From: Brevundimonas lenta
GTDB taxonomy: Bacteria > Pseudomonadota > Alphaproteobacteria > Caulobacterales > Caulobacteraceae
Direction: 5' to 3'
Assembly (NCBI RefSeq): GCF_014196335.1
Contig: NZ_JACIDM010000002.1
Coordinates: 496,001-560,000 of the forward strand
Length of the DNA: 64,000 nt
Shown piece after piece: positions 53,901-63,314 of the stretch. A model generated the notes under the pieces. The model made no database searches. It was not told the origin of the DNA and saw nothing but the letters and a program-made list of their open reading frames with translations. The number at the start of each line of letters is the position of its first letter. Within the stretch, counting starts at the first letter, position 1. A program made the translations under genes and the position numbers.

Positions 53901-54389
53901 GTGACCGATACGAAGCAGCTTGGTGCGGAGGCGCAGGACGGTATCAACCGTCTCTATCGGCGCTATGCCGCCTGGCTGGATCGGCGCTTGAGAGCCCATG
54001 TCGACGCCGATGCCGCGGCCGATGTCGTCCAGGAGACCTATATCCGCGTTGCGCCCTATGCGCTGGACGACATCCGCCACCCGAAAGCGTTTCTGCTCAA
54101 GATCGCCCTGAACCTAGTCCGCGATGAGAGCCGGAAAGAGGGTCGGCGGCGGCGGGATCGGTCGTTTCAGCGACCGGCCGAAGCCGAGGCCGCGCCCCAG
54201 TTCGATCAGGTTCTGCTCGAACAGGTGATCCGGTCCATGCCGCAACTCTACCGCGACGTCTTCGTCTTGAGCCGCTTTGGCGGTATGACCTATCCGGAGA
54301 TCGCCCAGTCGTTCGGGATCAGCGTAAAAACGGTGGAATGGCGAATGTCCAGGGCGCTCGAGTACTGCGCGTCTCGGCTGGACTTGTAG
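53901..54389 (+). CDS. FecI-like ECF sigma factor of the lasso-peptide locus
   Basis: 162 aa with region 2 (INRLYRRYAAWLDRRLRAHV ... AADVVQETYIRV) and region 4 (MPQLYRDVFVLSRFGGMTYPEIAQSFGISVKTVEWRMSRAL as two adjoining blocks). The GTG at 53901 has GGAGA six bases upstream. A FecR gene follows nine bases later and an STN-domain TonB receptor after that, the standard cell-surface signalling arrangement. Confidence 0.88.
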   Translation: MTDTKQLGAEAQDGINRLYRRYAAWLDRRLRAHVDADAAADVVQETYIRVAPYALDDIRHPKAFLLKIALNLVRDESRKEGRRRRDRSFQRPAEAEAAPQFDQVLLEQVIRSMPQLYRDVFVLSRFGGMTYPEIAQSFGISVKTVEWRMSRALEYCASRLDL

Positions 54390-54398
54390 GCAAGACGG

Positions 54399-55385
54399 AT
54401 GACGATCGAGGCTGAAGCCGAAATCAGGCGCAAGGAAGCGGCGGAATGGTTCAGCAGATTGAACCAGCGCCAGGTCACGACCGCCGACATCAAGGACTTC
54501 AGCGACTGGCGGCGGGATCCTGAGAACGCCCGCGCCTTCAGTCGTCTGGAGGCGATGTGGGACGCGGCCGGAACGCTCGCGAAGACCCCCGGCATGGCCG
54601 CGCTCACGGAAGAGGCGACGAACCGGGCCCGTCAGGCCCCGCCCAGCCGGCGGAGGAGTCCTTCCGGCCGCCTGATCCCGCTCGGTGCGGCGGGCGTGGT
54701 CGCCCTGGCGCTCGCGGTGGGAAGCTGGTCGTGGTGGTCCGCCCAACTTCCGGACGCCTATGACACCGCCATCGGTGAGCAGCGAACGGTTCGGCTCGAG
54801 GACGGCTCACGCATTATTCTGGACACGGACTCCCGCGTCACGGTCCGGTTCAGCGGTTCCGAACGGCTGGTGACCCTGGCCTCCGGACGCGCCATGTTCG
54901 AGGTGCAGGGGGATGCGGCCCGCCCCTTCCTGGTGAGGGCCGGCGACACCGAGGTGACCGCGATCGGCACCCGCTTCGATGTCCGCCGGGCCGGCGCCGG
55001 CGCCCAGGTCGTTCTGGTCGAGGGTCAGGTTGCGGTCCGGCAGGACTCGTCGTCGCGGTCGGCCTGGACCCTCGCACCGGGACAACAGGTCACGACTTCG
55101 ATTCAACGCCCCGCAGTCGTTGCGGTGAACGTGCCGGCGGCCACGAGTTGGACGACCGGCCGCCTGACGTTCGAGAACACCCCGATCGCCGTCGCCGTTG
55201 CGGAGGTCAATCGCTACAGCCCGTCACCGGTCGAACTGCGAGACGACCGGATCTCCACCATACGAGTCAGCGGCGTCTTTGATGCCGGCGATGTCGACGG
55301 CTTCGTCGCGGCGCTGAGGGACCTCTACGCCCTCGAAGCGACCCGGGCGCCGGACGGCCATCTCGTCCTGACGGGACCCGCCTGA
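54399..55385 (+). CDS. FecR-like anti-sigma/signal-transduction protein
   Basis: 328 aa: N-terminal DUF4880 sigma-binding region (EAAEWFSRLNQRQVTTADIKD; FSRLEAMWDAAGTL), one TM (LIPLGAAGVVALALAVGSWSWW), then a periplasmic FecR domain (YDTAIGEQRTVRLEDGSRI; LVEGQVAVRQD) and an STN-like C-terminal part (LTFENTPIAVAVAEVNRYS). It relays the state of the receptor to the sigma factor. Confidence 0.93.
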   Translation: MTIEAEAEIRRKEAAEWFSRLNQRQVTTADIKDFSDWRRDPENARAFSRLEAMWDAAGTLAKTPGMAALTEEATNRARQAPPSRRRSPSGRLIPLGAAGVVALALAVGSWSWWSAQLPDAYDTAIGEQRTVRLEDGSRIILDTDSRVTVRFSGSERLVTLASGRAMFEVQGDAARPFLVRAGDTEVTAIGTRFDVRRAGAGAQVVLVEGQVAVRQDSSSRSAWTLAPGQQVTTSIQRPAVVAVNVPAATSWTTGRLTFENTPIAVAVAEVNRYSPSPVELRDDRISTIRVSGVFDAGDVDGFVAALRDLYALEATRAPDGHLVLTGPA

Positions 55386-55476
55386 AAATATTCTGACCCC
55401 GGACTTAGGGGATGGCCCGCGACCCGACGTCTCCTCCCCGGCCCGCAAATCTGCGGGTAGAAAATCGGGGGAGATC

Positions 55477-58428
55477 ATGGGTCACAGGTTCACTTCAACC
55501 GCGCTCGCCGCGCTGATGATGGGTGTAACGACGCCGGTAGCCGCGCAGTCGGTCGACGCCGTGCGCGCGTTCAGCATCGGGGCGGGACCGCTCGAGCGAA
55601 GCCTGCCGGTCTTCGCCCAGCAGAGCGGACTGCAGATCCTCTATCCCAGCGCCCTCGTCGTCGGACGTCAGTCCCCGGCCGTCACCGGCGATTACACGGC
55701 GGAAGCGGCGCTCGCCCAGTTGCTGCGCGGGACAGGCCTCACCTATCGGCAGAGCCGTCCGACGGTCTTCGTGCTCGTTGATCCATCGGCCCGCGCCCAA
55801 CTCGAACCGGAAGCGACGCAGCTTGAGGAAGTCGTCGTCACGGGCACCTATCTGCGGGGGGCGGAGAGCCCGTCGCCGGTCACTGTGATCACCCAGGAGG
55901 ACGTGGCGCGGCAGGGTCGCGCGACGGTCGCCGAGACGCTCGCCGCCTTGCCGCAGAACTTCACCGGAGCCGCCTACGAGGGTTCGGCGGGCACGGGGGC
56001 CGACCGCACAAGCCGCAACTCCGCCTATGCGACCGGGGTTAACCTGCGGGGTCTTGGGGCGGACGCGACCCTCGTTCTGGTCAACGGCCGGCGGATCGCC
56101 GGCACCGGCAGCGCCGGCGACTTCTCGGACATCTCCAATCTTCCCAGCAGCGCGATCGCCCGCGCGGATGTGTTGCTCGACGGCGCATCGGCCCTTTACG
56201 GCGCGGACGCGGTCGGCGGCGTGGTCAACATCATCCTGAAATCCCGCTTTGACGGCGCCGAAAGCCGGGTGCGCGTCGGGGGCACGAGCGACGGCGGGGC
56301 CGTGGAGACCCTCCTGTCCCACAGCGGCGGCTTTAACTGGTCCAGCGGCAGCCTCATCGCAGCTTATGAATTTCATGACCGGGGCGAGTTGCGCGCCGCC
56401 GACCGTCGCGCGACAGCGAGCGCTGACTTGCGCCCGCTGGGCGGCTCCGACTGGCGCTTCTTTTACGCCGCGCCGGGAAACCTCATGGCGTTCGATCCGG
56501 TCAGCGGATCCTACGAACCGACCTACGCCATCCCCCGCAATCAGAACGGGGTGGGCCTCACGCCGGGAGACTTTCGACCCGGCGAGGTCAATCTGACCAA
56601 CCAGATGGAAGGCCAGTGGAACCTGCCCCACCAGCGCCGGCACAGCGTGTTCGTCGCGGGCCGACAGGACCTTCCGGGCGGCTTCAGTCTGGACGGCGAC
56701 CTTCGCTACACCGATCGAACCTACAACCAGGACTCGGTGGCCGACATCGGCATCCTGTTCGTGACGCCGGACAATCCCTTCTTCGTGCCGGTGGCGGGCG
56801 AGCCATATCAGGAAATCGCCTATTCCTTCGTCAACGACCTGGGACCGGGTCGCGACGAAGGCTTCTCCCGCAGCATCGGCGGCGCGTTCGGGATCGAGGG
56901 CGAACTCGTCGGCTGGAACCTCGCGGCCTATCTGAGCGGCGGTCGCGAGACCACCGGCCTCACGGCCTCGAACCGGGTGCAGACGACGCGTCTCGACGAG
57001 GCCCTTGGCGCGACGCCCGACGATCCGTTGACCACCTTCAACCCGGCGGTCGACGGCTATTTCAACCCTTATGGCGACCCCGCCGCCCATAGCGCGGCTC
57101 TGTTGGCCTTCATCGGGTCCGGCTACCTCCGATCCGAGAACATCAGCACGGTCGGCTCTTTCAACCTCAAGGCCGACGGCGTCCTCCTCACCCTGCCGGG
57201 CGGCGACCTGCGCATGGCCGTGGGTGTCGACTATCGCCAGGAGCGCTTCGAAACCTCCGGGGAGAATTTCATCTCCGGCGCGGCGCCGCGCATCGCCGCT
57301 CCGACGGCGTTCGAGCGTGACGTCTCGGCCGCCTTCGTCGAACTCCGCGCACCGCTGGTGGGCCCCGACAACGCTCGGCCCGGCCTCGAGCGGCTGGAGC
57401 TGTCGCTCGCCGGTCGTATCGAAGACCATGAGGGGATCGGCCAGACCAGCAATCCCAAGGTCGGCGTCCTCTACAACCCGACGCCCGATCTGCTGCTGCG
57501 CGCCAGCTTCGGAACCTCGTTCCGCGCCCCGTCGCTCAGGGAGTTGAACAGCGCCTACCGGCTCGGCCCGGTGTTTCTAGATCGCGCCGGCGCCAATGTG
57601 ATCAGCATCGTCCAGTACGGGGGCAACCCCGACCTGATCCCGGAGACCGCAGAGTCCTGGACGGCGGGTTTCGTCTGGACGCCCGCCGCCGCCGAAGGGT
57701 TGCGGATAGAGGCCGGCTGGTTTCGGACGACCTTCGAGGACCGGATCGCAACGCCGGTCGCGGAGAACCTGATCAACGCCCTGAACGACCCGACCCTGGC
57801 GCCCTTCATCCGGTATGTGAGCCCCGGCTCCAGTGCGGACGACTTGGCCTATGTCCAGTCCCTGCTCAGCCATCCGGGGAACTACAATCCGAACGTCTTC
57901 CCTGCGACCGCCTACGGCGCCGTGATCGACAACCGGTACGTCAACGCCTCGGCTGTGGAAGTCGAGGGGCTCGATCTTTCCACACGCTATCGCTTCACCT
58001 TGGGGTCGGACGACATCTCGCTCGATGCGACCGTGACCCATCTCCTCACCAACGACCGGGCGGTCACCGCCACCTCCCCCACCGAGGACCTGCTGGGCGC
58101 GCCGAACTTCCCGGCGCGCTGGCGAGGCCGCTTCAGCGGCCAGTGGGTTCGCGGCCCGCTCACGCTCGGCGGCGCGCTCAATCACGTCAGCGGAGGACGG
58201 GATCCGGTCAACGGTCGCGGGATAGACGACTGGATCACTCTGGACGGCCAGGTCCGCTACGACATCGACAGCGGATGGGCCGAAAATCTTTCGCTCACCC
58301 TCAACGTGCTGAACCTGACCAATGAGGAGCCGCCCTTCTACGATGCTCCGGCGGGGATCGGTTACGACGCCGCCAACACCAATGTGCTCGGCCGGCAGGT
58401 CTCGCTTCAGCTCGTCAAGCGCTGGTGA
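55477..58428 (+). CDS. STN-domain TonB-dependent receptor of the lasso-peptide locus
   Basis: 983 aa: a signal peptide, an N-terminal STN signalling domain (VRAFSIGAGPLERSLPVFAQ, LQILYPSALVVG), a TonB box region (LEEVVVTGTYLRGAESPSPV), plug (LRGLGADATLVLVNGRRIAG; VLLDGASALYGADAVGGVVN) and a barrel ending GRQVSLQLVKRW. The STN domain fits FecR-linked transcription signalling. Its position directly before the isopeptidase suggests it imports or senses the lasso peptide or its breakdown product. Confidence 0.93.
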   Translation: MGHRFTSTALAALMMGVTTPVAAQSVDAVRAFSIGAGPLERSLPVFAQQSGLQILYPSALVVGRQSPAVTGDYTAEAALAQLLRGTGLTYRQSRPTVFVLVDPSARAQLEPEATQLEEVVVTGTYLRGAESPSPVTVITQEDVARQGRATVAETLAALPQNFTGAAYEGSAGTGADRTSRNSAYATGVNLRGLGADATLVLVNGRRIAGTGSAGDFSDISNLPSSAIARADVLLDGASALYGADAVGGVVNIILKSRFDGAESRVRVGGTSDGGAVETLLSHSGGFNWSSGSLIAAYEFHDRGELRAADRRATASADLRPLGGSDWRFFYAAPGNLMAFDPVSGSYEPTYAIPRNQNGVGLTPGDFRPGEVNLTNQMEGQWNLPHQRRHSVFVAGRQDLPGGFSLDGDLRYTDRTYNQDSVADIGILFVTPDNPFFVPVAGEPYQEIAYSFVNDLGPGRDEGFSRSIGGAFGIEGELVGWNLAAYLSGGRETTGLTASNRVQTTRLDEALGATPDDPLTTFNPAVDGYFNPYGDPAAHSAALLAFIGSGYLRSENISTVGSFNLKADGVLLTLPGGDLRMAVGVDYRQERFETSGENFISGAAPRIAAPTAFERDVSAAFVELRAPLVGPDNARPGLERLELSLAGRIEDHEGIGQTSNPKVGVLYNPTPDLLLRASFGTSFRAPSLRELNSAYRLGPVFLDRAGANVISIVQYGGNPDLIPETAESWTAGFVWTPAAAEGLRIEAGWFRTTFEDRIATPVAENLINALNDPTLAPFIRYVSPGSSADDLAYVQSLLSHPGNYNPNVFPATAYGAVIDNRYVNASAVEVEGLDLSTRYRFTLGSDDISLDATVTHLLTNDRAVTATSPTEDLLGAPNFPARWRGRFSGQWVRGPLTLGGALNHVSGGRDPVNGRGIDDWITLDGQVRYDIDSGWAENLSLTLNVLNLTNEEPPFYDAPAGIGYDAANTNVLGRQVSLQLVKRW

Positions 58429-58434
58429 TCGCCC

Positions 58435-60816
58435 ATGCGCATGGTCGTTGTGGCCCTCGCGGGCCTGCTCGCCGCGGCGTGCCCCTCGTCGGCCCGGTCG
58501 GAGCCGCTCACGGTGGACGCTATTCTGGCACTCAAGAGCTTCGGCCGGGTGGCGATCGACCCGTCCGGGGAGGTGGCGGTCTTCGAGGAACGGCGCGCCC
58601 GAAGTGACCTCCCTCGCCATGATCTGGAAGCCGAAGGCGCCAACCGGTACGCCCGACTCTACCGCATCGACCTCGACGTCCCCGACCGTCCGCGACCGCT
58701 CCTGGCGATGGAGGAGGACGCCGGCTATTCCATCGGCGCCTTTTCGCCAAGCGGCCGGCGCCTGGCCGTGTTTCGGCTACGGAACGACGAATGGCGGTTG
58801 GGGCTCGTCGAGATCGCGACCGGGCGCGTGGTCTGGACCGAGGTAGCGCCGGACCTCGGCCTTTGGGGCCGGTCCCTCGAGTGGCTGACGGACGACGCCT
58901 TGGTCGTTTTGGGCATGCCTGACGGGGCGCTTCCCCCGCGACTGGCCGGCCCCCGCGCCGAGCAGGCGCGCCTGTTGGCGCTGAGGGCGGCCGCGACGGC
59001 CGGGTCCGCGGCCGCGATCACGGTGGGTGAGGATGGTGCGCCGGAGGCGTTGTCGCCGCGGCGTCTGTGGCGGATCGACGCCGTCACCGGCGAGGCGGCC
59101 GCGATCGCCGACGGCCCCTTCCTCGACCTCGAAACCTCCCCGGACGGGCGATACGCCGCGCTTCTCCTGGACGGTCCGCTCCTCCCGCCTCCCGCCGCCG
59201 ATACTGCGACCGAGGTGCGGCGCGCCCGAGGTCTGCAGATCGTCGACCTGATCTCCGGCTCCGCCGTACGGCCATCCGACGCCCGCAACATCTCGACAAG
59301 CCTTTTGGCCTGGTCGCCGGCTTCCGACGCCCTTCTGGTGGCGGGAATCGACGAAGAGCCGGCCCGGCTCCTGACCATCGCCCCAGACGGCGCGACGCGG
59401 GACGTGACGCCTGCCGGGGCACGCCCGACAACGCCGATCGATTTCCAGGGCATGGCGACAGCCGAGGGCGGCTGGTTGGGCGGAACTCCGATCTTCAAGG
59501 GCCGGTCGGGATCCCGGGAGGGCTGGTTCTTCGCCGACGCCGACGCCTCGCCGCTGACTGGCCTCTCCCCGGACGCCCGGCTCCTCGCCGAGGGAGGGTC
59601 TGCGGTTCTGTTCAACAGCGGCGGTCACGTCGTGCGGTTCGACGCCGACGACGGGCACGCAGATCTCGGCCCCGCCGCATCGGCCGCAAACCCCCGCGGT
59701 CCGTTTGGATTGCGGGCGCAGAGCGGTTCTCTGAAAGCCGCCTTCGCCGTGGTCGCAGTTGGCGACGGACGCCTGTGCCGGGTCTGGGTCGACCCTGATG
59801 CCGACTCCCGATGCGTCGCGGCGACGCCCGGAGCCGCGATCAGTTGGAGCGGGGGGATCAGCCTCGATCGGGGCGCCCTGGAAGATGATCCAAACGCTCT
59901 GCGCCTGCAACGCGGCCAACGCCGAGAGGTGGTCTGGCGGCTGAACTCCGAACTCGAGCGTATCTCGGTCGCGGCCCCTCGGCGGATCGCCGGCGTCGGC
60001 GGCGCTGGCGGCTGGCTCTATCTGCCGCCGAACCCGACGGCGACACCGCCCGTGATCGTGGTGCCCTATCAGGGCGAGTCGTACCCCGCCCCGCCGTGGT
60101 GGATGCGGCGGGAGTCCACCAGCCTGTCCATGGCGCCCCAGCTGATGGCGGCGGCCGGCTACGCCATCCTCGTCCCGGATCTTCCGGCGACTCCGGAACC
60201 GGCGGACGGCCTCGCCCATCGCATCCTGGCGGTCGTCGACGCCGCGGCGGCGGAAGGCCTGGTTGATGCGGAGCGGATCGGCTTGTGGGGCTGGAGCTTC
60301 GGCGCCTGGTCCGCGGTGATGAGCGCGGCGCAGTCTCCTCGCTTCGACGCCGTGGTGGCGTTGAACGGGCCAATGAATTTCTCGACCGTCATCGGAGACG
60401 TGGGATCGACGCTGCGCCTCGACGGCGGACATGCGCTCGCCGCGGCGGCGAGTGCGCGTTGGCTGGAATCCGGCCAGGCCGAGATGCGGGACGCCTATTG
60501 GCGAGCGCCCGACCGGTATCGCCGCAACAGCCCGTTTGAGCAGGCGGACCGCATCGTCGCGCCGACGCTTCTCGTGGTGGGCGAGTACGATCTGATGCTC
60601 GGTCAGTCGGAGCAACTCTACGGCGCCCTGCACCGTCTGAACCGGCCCGTCGCCCTGACCCTCCTCATCGGCGAGGAACACGGCCTCCGGAGTCCGGGGA
60701 ATATTCGGCTCTACTACGACCAGGTCCGGAGCTGGTTCGACCGGTATCTCATGGGGTCCGGCGGTCTAGCCGTTCCCGCCAGCGACGCACCCACGCCTCC
60801 GTCAGGGCCAAACTAA
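58435..60816 (+). CDS. Lasso-peptide isopeptidase (AtxE-type S9 prolyl-oligopeptidase family)
   Basis: Opens the macrolactam bond of lasso peptides. 793 aa: a signal peptide (MRMVVVALAGLLAAACPSSARS), a beta-propeller domain, then an alpha/beta hydrolase domain with Ser621 in WGWSFGAWS, Asp719 in VVGEYDLML and His749 in GEEHGLR. S9-family isopeptidases beside FecI/FecR/TonB genes are characteristic of proteobacterial lasso clusters. It converges with the macrocyclase gene and overlaps it by 68 bp. Confidence 0.88.
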   Translation: MRMVVVALAGLLAAACPSSARSEPLTVDAILALKSFGRVAIDPSGEVAVFEERRARSDLPRHDLEAEGANRYARLYRIDLDVPDRPRPLLAMEEDAGYSIGAFSPSGRRLAVFRLRNDEWRLGLVEIATGRVVWTEVAPDLGLWGRSLEWLTDDALVVLGMPDGALPPRLAGPRAEQARLLALRAAATAGSAAAITVGEDGAPEALSPRRLWRIDAVTGEAAAIADGPFLDLETSPDGRYAALLLDGPLLPPPAADTATEVRRARGLQIVDLISGSAVRPSDARNISTSLLAWSPASDALLVAGIDEEPARLLTIAPDGATRDVTPAGARPTTPIDFQGMATAEGGWLGGTPIFKGRSGSREGWFFADADASPLTGLSPDARLLAEGGSAVLFNSGGHVVRFDADDGHADLGPAASAANPRGPFGLRAQSGSLKAAFAVVAVGDGRLCRVWVDPDADSRCVAATPGAAISWSGGISLDRGALEDDPNALRLQRGQRREVVWRLNSELERISVAAPRRIAGVGGAGGWLYLPPNPTATPPVIVVPYQGESYPAPPWWMRRESTSLSMAPQLMAAAGYAILVPDLPATPEPADGLAHRILAVVDAAAAEGLVDAERIGLWGWSFGAWSAVMSAAQSPRFDAVVALNGPMNFSTVIGDVGSTLRLDGGHALAAAASARWLESGQAEMRDAYWRAPDRYRRNSPFEQADRIVAPTLLVVGEYDLMLGQSEQLYGALHRLNRPVALTLLIGEEHGLRSPGNIRLYYDQVRSWFDRYLMGSGGLAVPASDAPTPPSGPN

Positions 60817-62464
60817 GCAGTTGGGAATGCCCGCCGCGCCACAGCAGCGCGTCCCGGGTGAGGCGGTCCTCCAGGCCCGGATCGATCAACCCCGCTTCCG
60901 CCAGGGCGCCGCCGAGCAGATAGTCGCGCAGGAACGCCAGATGCGCGGCGACCGCGCCACCATAATAGGCGCCCAGTTCGCCTTTCGAGCGGCGATCCAG
61001 GATCGATGGCGGAAGGACAGCCGCGAAGGCGGCGCGCGCTGCAGCCCGGTCGCGCCCGCCCCAGGTCAGATCGACCGTCGACATGGCCAGCCCGGCCTCC
61101 ATCACAGGCTGGCTCAGCAACGGATTGACGCATGGACCAAGCCGACTGCGGAGCGCCGGCCCCTGAAAGGTCTGGCAGAAGGCCAAGGCCGACATCTGGA
61201 TCGCCTTGGCTGGGGGGACGTTGGCCAGATCATCCAGCCAGGGATGGTCCCAACCGGCGCGGTGGCGGACTTCGTCGCGCCAGTCCCGGGCGAGGGCCGT
61301 CGGCCAGACGGAGTGCCGCAGCCATCGCGCGAGCCGATGCAGGATCGCCGCGCGCGCTCGGCCTCGGCGCTCCCAAATCTCGTCCAAGGCGATCAGGAGG
61401 CTCGGCATCTGGAAGAAGACGGCGTCGCCTCCCTGCCCTGTCAACGAGCCCCAGGCGCCCATCGCCTCGATCCGGTCGGCGATGTCGTCGTTGTAGTCGG
61501 GATCGATGTCGTTGGCGGCCGGTCGGAAGGTTTCGGCGCAGGCCGCCAGACGGGCGGCGTCGAGCCTGAGGCCGTCGCGGCGGACTTCTGTCAGCGTGAA
61601 GCCGTACCGCCCCGCGACCGCCCGGGCGTAGGCCCGTTCGTCGCCCTCCGGCTGGTCGACGTAGTGGTTGACCCAGGCGGCGACACTCCGGCGCTGATCG
61701 GCGGTCAGGACGCCCGCCACGATGGCGGAGTCCAGTCCGCCGCTGACCTCGGCGATCCAGCGCCTTTCGCCCGCCAGCGCCCTCACCGACCGTTCCACCG
61801 CCTCTCGAAGGTTCGGAGGCGGAAGCAAGGCGCGGTCTCGATAGAGGTTGGCGGGCCGCCAGATCTGGTGCGCTCGGTTGACGCCGTCCCCGATAACCCG
61901 CAACTCGCCGCCGGCGACGGCCTGCAATCCGGTCAGGGCCAGCCGATGTCGATGCTCGCCGGGGCGGTCCACCAAGGCGGCCACCGCGTCCCAATCCAAC
62001 GTGATCCCGTCGGGCAACCAAGGGTCGATGACGGCCGCAGCGCTCGTCGAGATCAGAGTTACGCCGGCCTTGCGCCAGACGACACAGTCCAGGGCGCCGG
62101 ACGGGTCGCGGAGCACCGCGACGTCGCCTTCGACCCGCCGGACCAACAGGTATCGCCCCCAATAGTCCGCGCAAATGGCGCGTGCATGCGCCGCATCGAG
62201 ACGCCGGCATCCCAGGGCGCCCCGGGCCCGCGGCGACAGCGTATGGCCGTCGCCGTCGTAGACCTCGCCAATCAGCACGCCGTGCCCGTCCAGCCCCCGC
62301 GCGGCCTCCAGCCGTCCACCGGTAGGAGCGAACACCTGGATGAAGGGGTCGTGCGACTTGCGCGACCAGCCGGCCCGGCTCAGGCGCTGTCGAACGGGCG
62401 CCACCAGGGCGTCGAGTGCGGCCGGCGTGTCACCCACGAGAATGATTGCGCAGTCCGCCGCCAC
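60749..62464 (-). CDS. Lasso-peptide macrocyclase (C protein, asparagine synthetase-like)
   Basis: Activates the side-chain carboxylate of the ring Asp/Glu as an acyl-AMP and closes the macrolactam with the core's N-terminal amine. 571 aa: an N-terminal class II glutaminase-like fold without the catalytic Cys2, then the ATP-pyrophosphatase loop VSGGLDSAI near residue 245 and downstream GQGGDAVFFQM. GTG start at 62464, one base after the B-gene stop. Confidence 0.92.
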   Translation of the reverse strand: MAADCAIILVGDTPAALDALVAPVRQRLSRAGWSRKSHDPFIQVFAPTGGRLEAARGLDGHGVLIGEVYDGDGHTLSPRARGALGCRRLDAAHARAICADYWGRYLLVRRVEGDVAVLRDPSGALDCVVWRKAGVTLISTSAAAVIDPWLPDGITLDWDAVAALVDRPGEHRHRLALTGLQAVAGGELRVIGDGVNRAHQIWRPANLYRDRALLPPPNLREAVERSVRALAGERRWIAEVSGGLDSAIVAGVLTADQRRSVAAWVNHYVDQPEGDERAYARAVAGRYGFTLTEVRRDGLRLDAARLAACAETFRPAANDIDPDYNDDIADRIEAMGAWGSLTGQGGDAVFFQMPSLLIALDEIWERRGRARAAILHRLARWLRHSVWPTALARDWRDEVRHRAGWDHPWLDDLANVPPAKAIQMSALAFCQTFQGPALRSRLGPCVNPLLSQPVMEAGLAMSTVDLTWGGRDRAAARAAFAAVLPPSILDRRSKGELGAYYGGAVAAHLAFLRDYLLGGALAEAGLIDPGLEDRLTRDALLWRGGHSQLLSLALTEAWVRRWRERLDRRTP

Positions 62465-62465
62465 C

Positions 62466-63131
62466 TCAGATCACCAGGATCGGCCGATAGACGGTCAGGG
62501 TTTCCGGCGCCTCGCTGACGCACCGGTCGCCGCTCTGCAGCCAGCAATGGGCGAGAAAGGGGAAGGTGCGGACCCCGAACACCCAGTCCGCGTCCAGATC
62601 CGCCGCATTGACGAAGCGCAGCAGCAGCTCTGCTTGGAGAAGACAGGCGCCGGTCCAGGGGGCCAGCGGGAGCAACTGGCGGAACACCTCGACCCGCGCC
62701 GCAAGCGCTTCGGGATCCGAACGGCGGCCGCCACGCCGGGCGTATCGGCGGCTGAGCTCCAGAAGCGTCGGGCGGCGCCGCACCGCGTCGATCCAGATGA
62801 AAGCGAAAGTGGCCACGTCCCGCAGCGTCGGCCGGATCGGCGGCGGAGCCGGAAGGCGGGCAGACGGCAGGGCCGGCGGCGGGATTCGATCGTCCGGCGC
62901 CGACGTGGGGTGCAGTAGTTCCTCGGCCGCCAGGCGAAGAAGCTCCTCGATCGACCCGCGAACTTGCCGACCGTCTATCCGGAGATCGCCGCACTCCGGC
63001 AAGCAAAGATAGTCGTCTGCGGCGAGATCGAGCAGGACCAGATCGGCACCGACGCGGACCGCATGTATCCCCTCCCCGAGCCACCCGCGGTCAACATCGG
63101 ACGCCCCATCGGCTAGAAGCGCGTCGGTCAT
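62466..63131 (-). CDS. Lasso-peptide leader peptidase (B protein: RRE plus Cys protease)
   Basis: 221 aa. N-terminal RRE-like leader-binding domain (VRVGADLVLLDLAADDYLCL, SIEELLRLAAEELL) fused to a transglutaminase-like protease, as in McjB. Catalytic Cys163 (GACLLQAELLLRF) and His195 (PFLAHCWLQSGD) are present. The third triad position, 12 residues after the His, is Glu207 where Asp is usual. ATG 63131 chosen; a GTG at 63137 overlapping the precursor stop is possible. Confidence 0.88.
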   Translation of the reverse strand: MTDALLADGASDVDRGWLGEGIHAVRVGADLVLLDLAADDYLCLPECGDLRIDGRQVRGSIEELLRLAAEELLHPTSAPDDRIPPPALPSARLPAPPPIRPTLRDVATFAFIWIDAVRRRPTLLELSRRYARRGGRRSDPEALAARVEVFRQLLPLAPWTGACLLQAELLLRFVNAADLDADWVFGVRTFPFLAHCWLQSGDRCVSEAPETLTVYRPILVI

Positions 63132-63133
63132 CC

Positions 63134-63256
63134 TCACCCCGCGGGTCGGTTTGAATGGAGGCCCGGATTGAGGTCCAGGTATTGGCCTCCCCCGCGTCGC
63201 GTGCAGTTCCGCGCCATCCCGAGGCGCAGAAGCCGATGGATCGTCGGCTTTGACAT
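63134..63256 (-). CDS. Lasso-peptide precursor 3 (divergent, Gly-rich core)
   Basis: 40 aa: leader MSKPTIHRLLRLGMARNCTR, core region RGGGQYLDLNPGLHSNRPAG. The leader keeps RLG and the Thr at -2 of the other two precursors. If cleaved after TR, the core begins with Arg1 and Asp8 closes an eight-residue ring; if cleaved one residue later, Gly1 and Asp7 give a seven-residue ring. The Asp-Leu-Asn-Pro after the ring matches the Glu-Leu-Asn-Pro of the others. It directly precedes the B gene. Confidence 0.8.
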   Translation of the reverse strand: MSKPTIHRLLRLGMARNCTRRGGGQYLDLNPGLHSNRPAG

Positions 63257-63314
63257 CAGTATCTCCCTGTTGCGACGAAAGGCGGCCGATCCGCCCTCCG
63301 ACAGGACGCTCGGC

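Noticed and set aside
55495-57429. 644-residue minus-strand frame opposite the STN receptor
   Set aside because: Mirror frame; the receptor has signal peptide, STN, plug and barrel.
58777-60681. 634-residue minus-strand frame opposite the isopeptidase
   Set aside because: Arg/Gly/Pro-rich shadow of a gene with an intact Ser-Asp-His triad.
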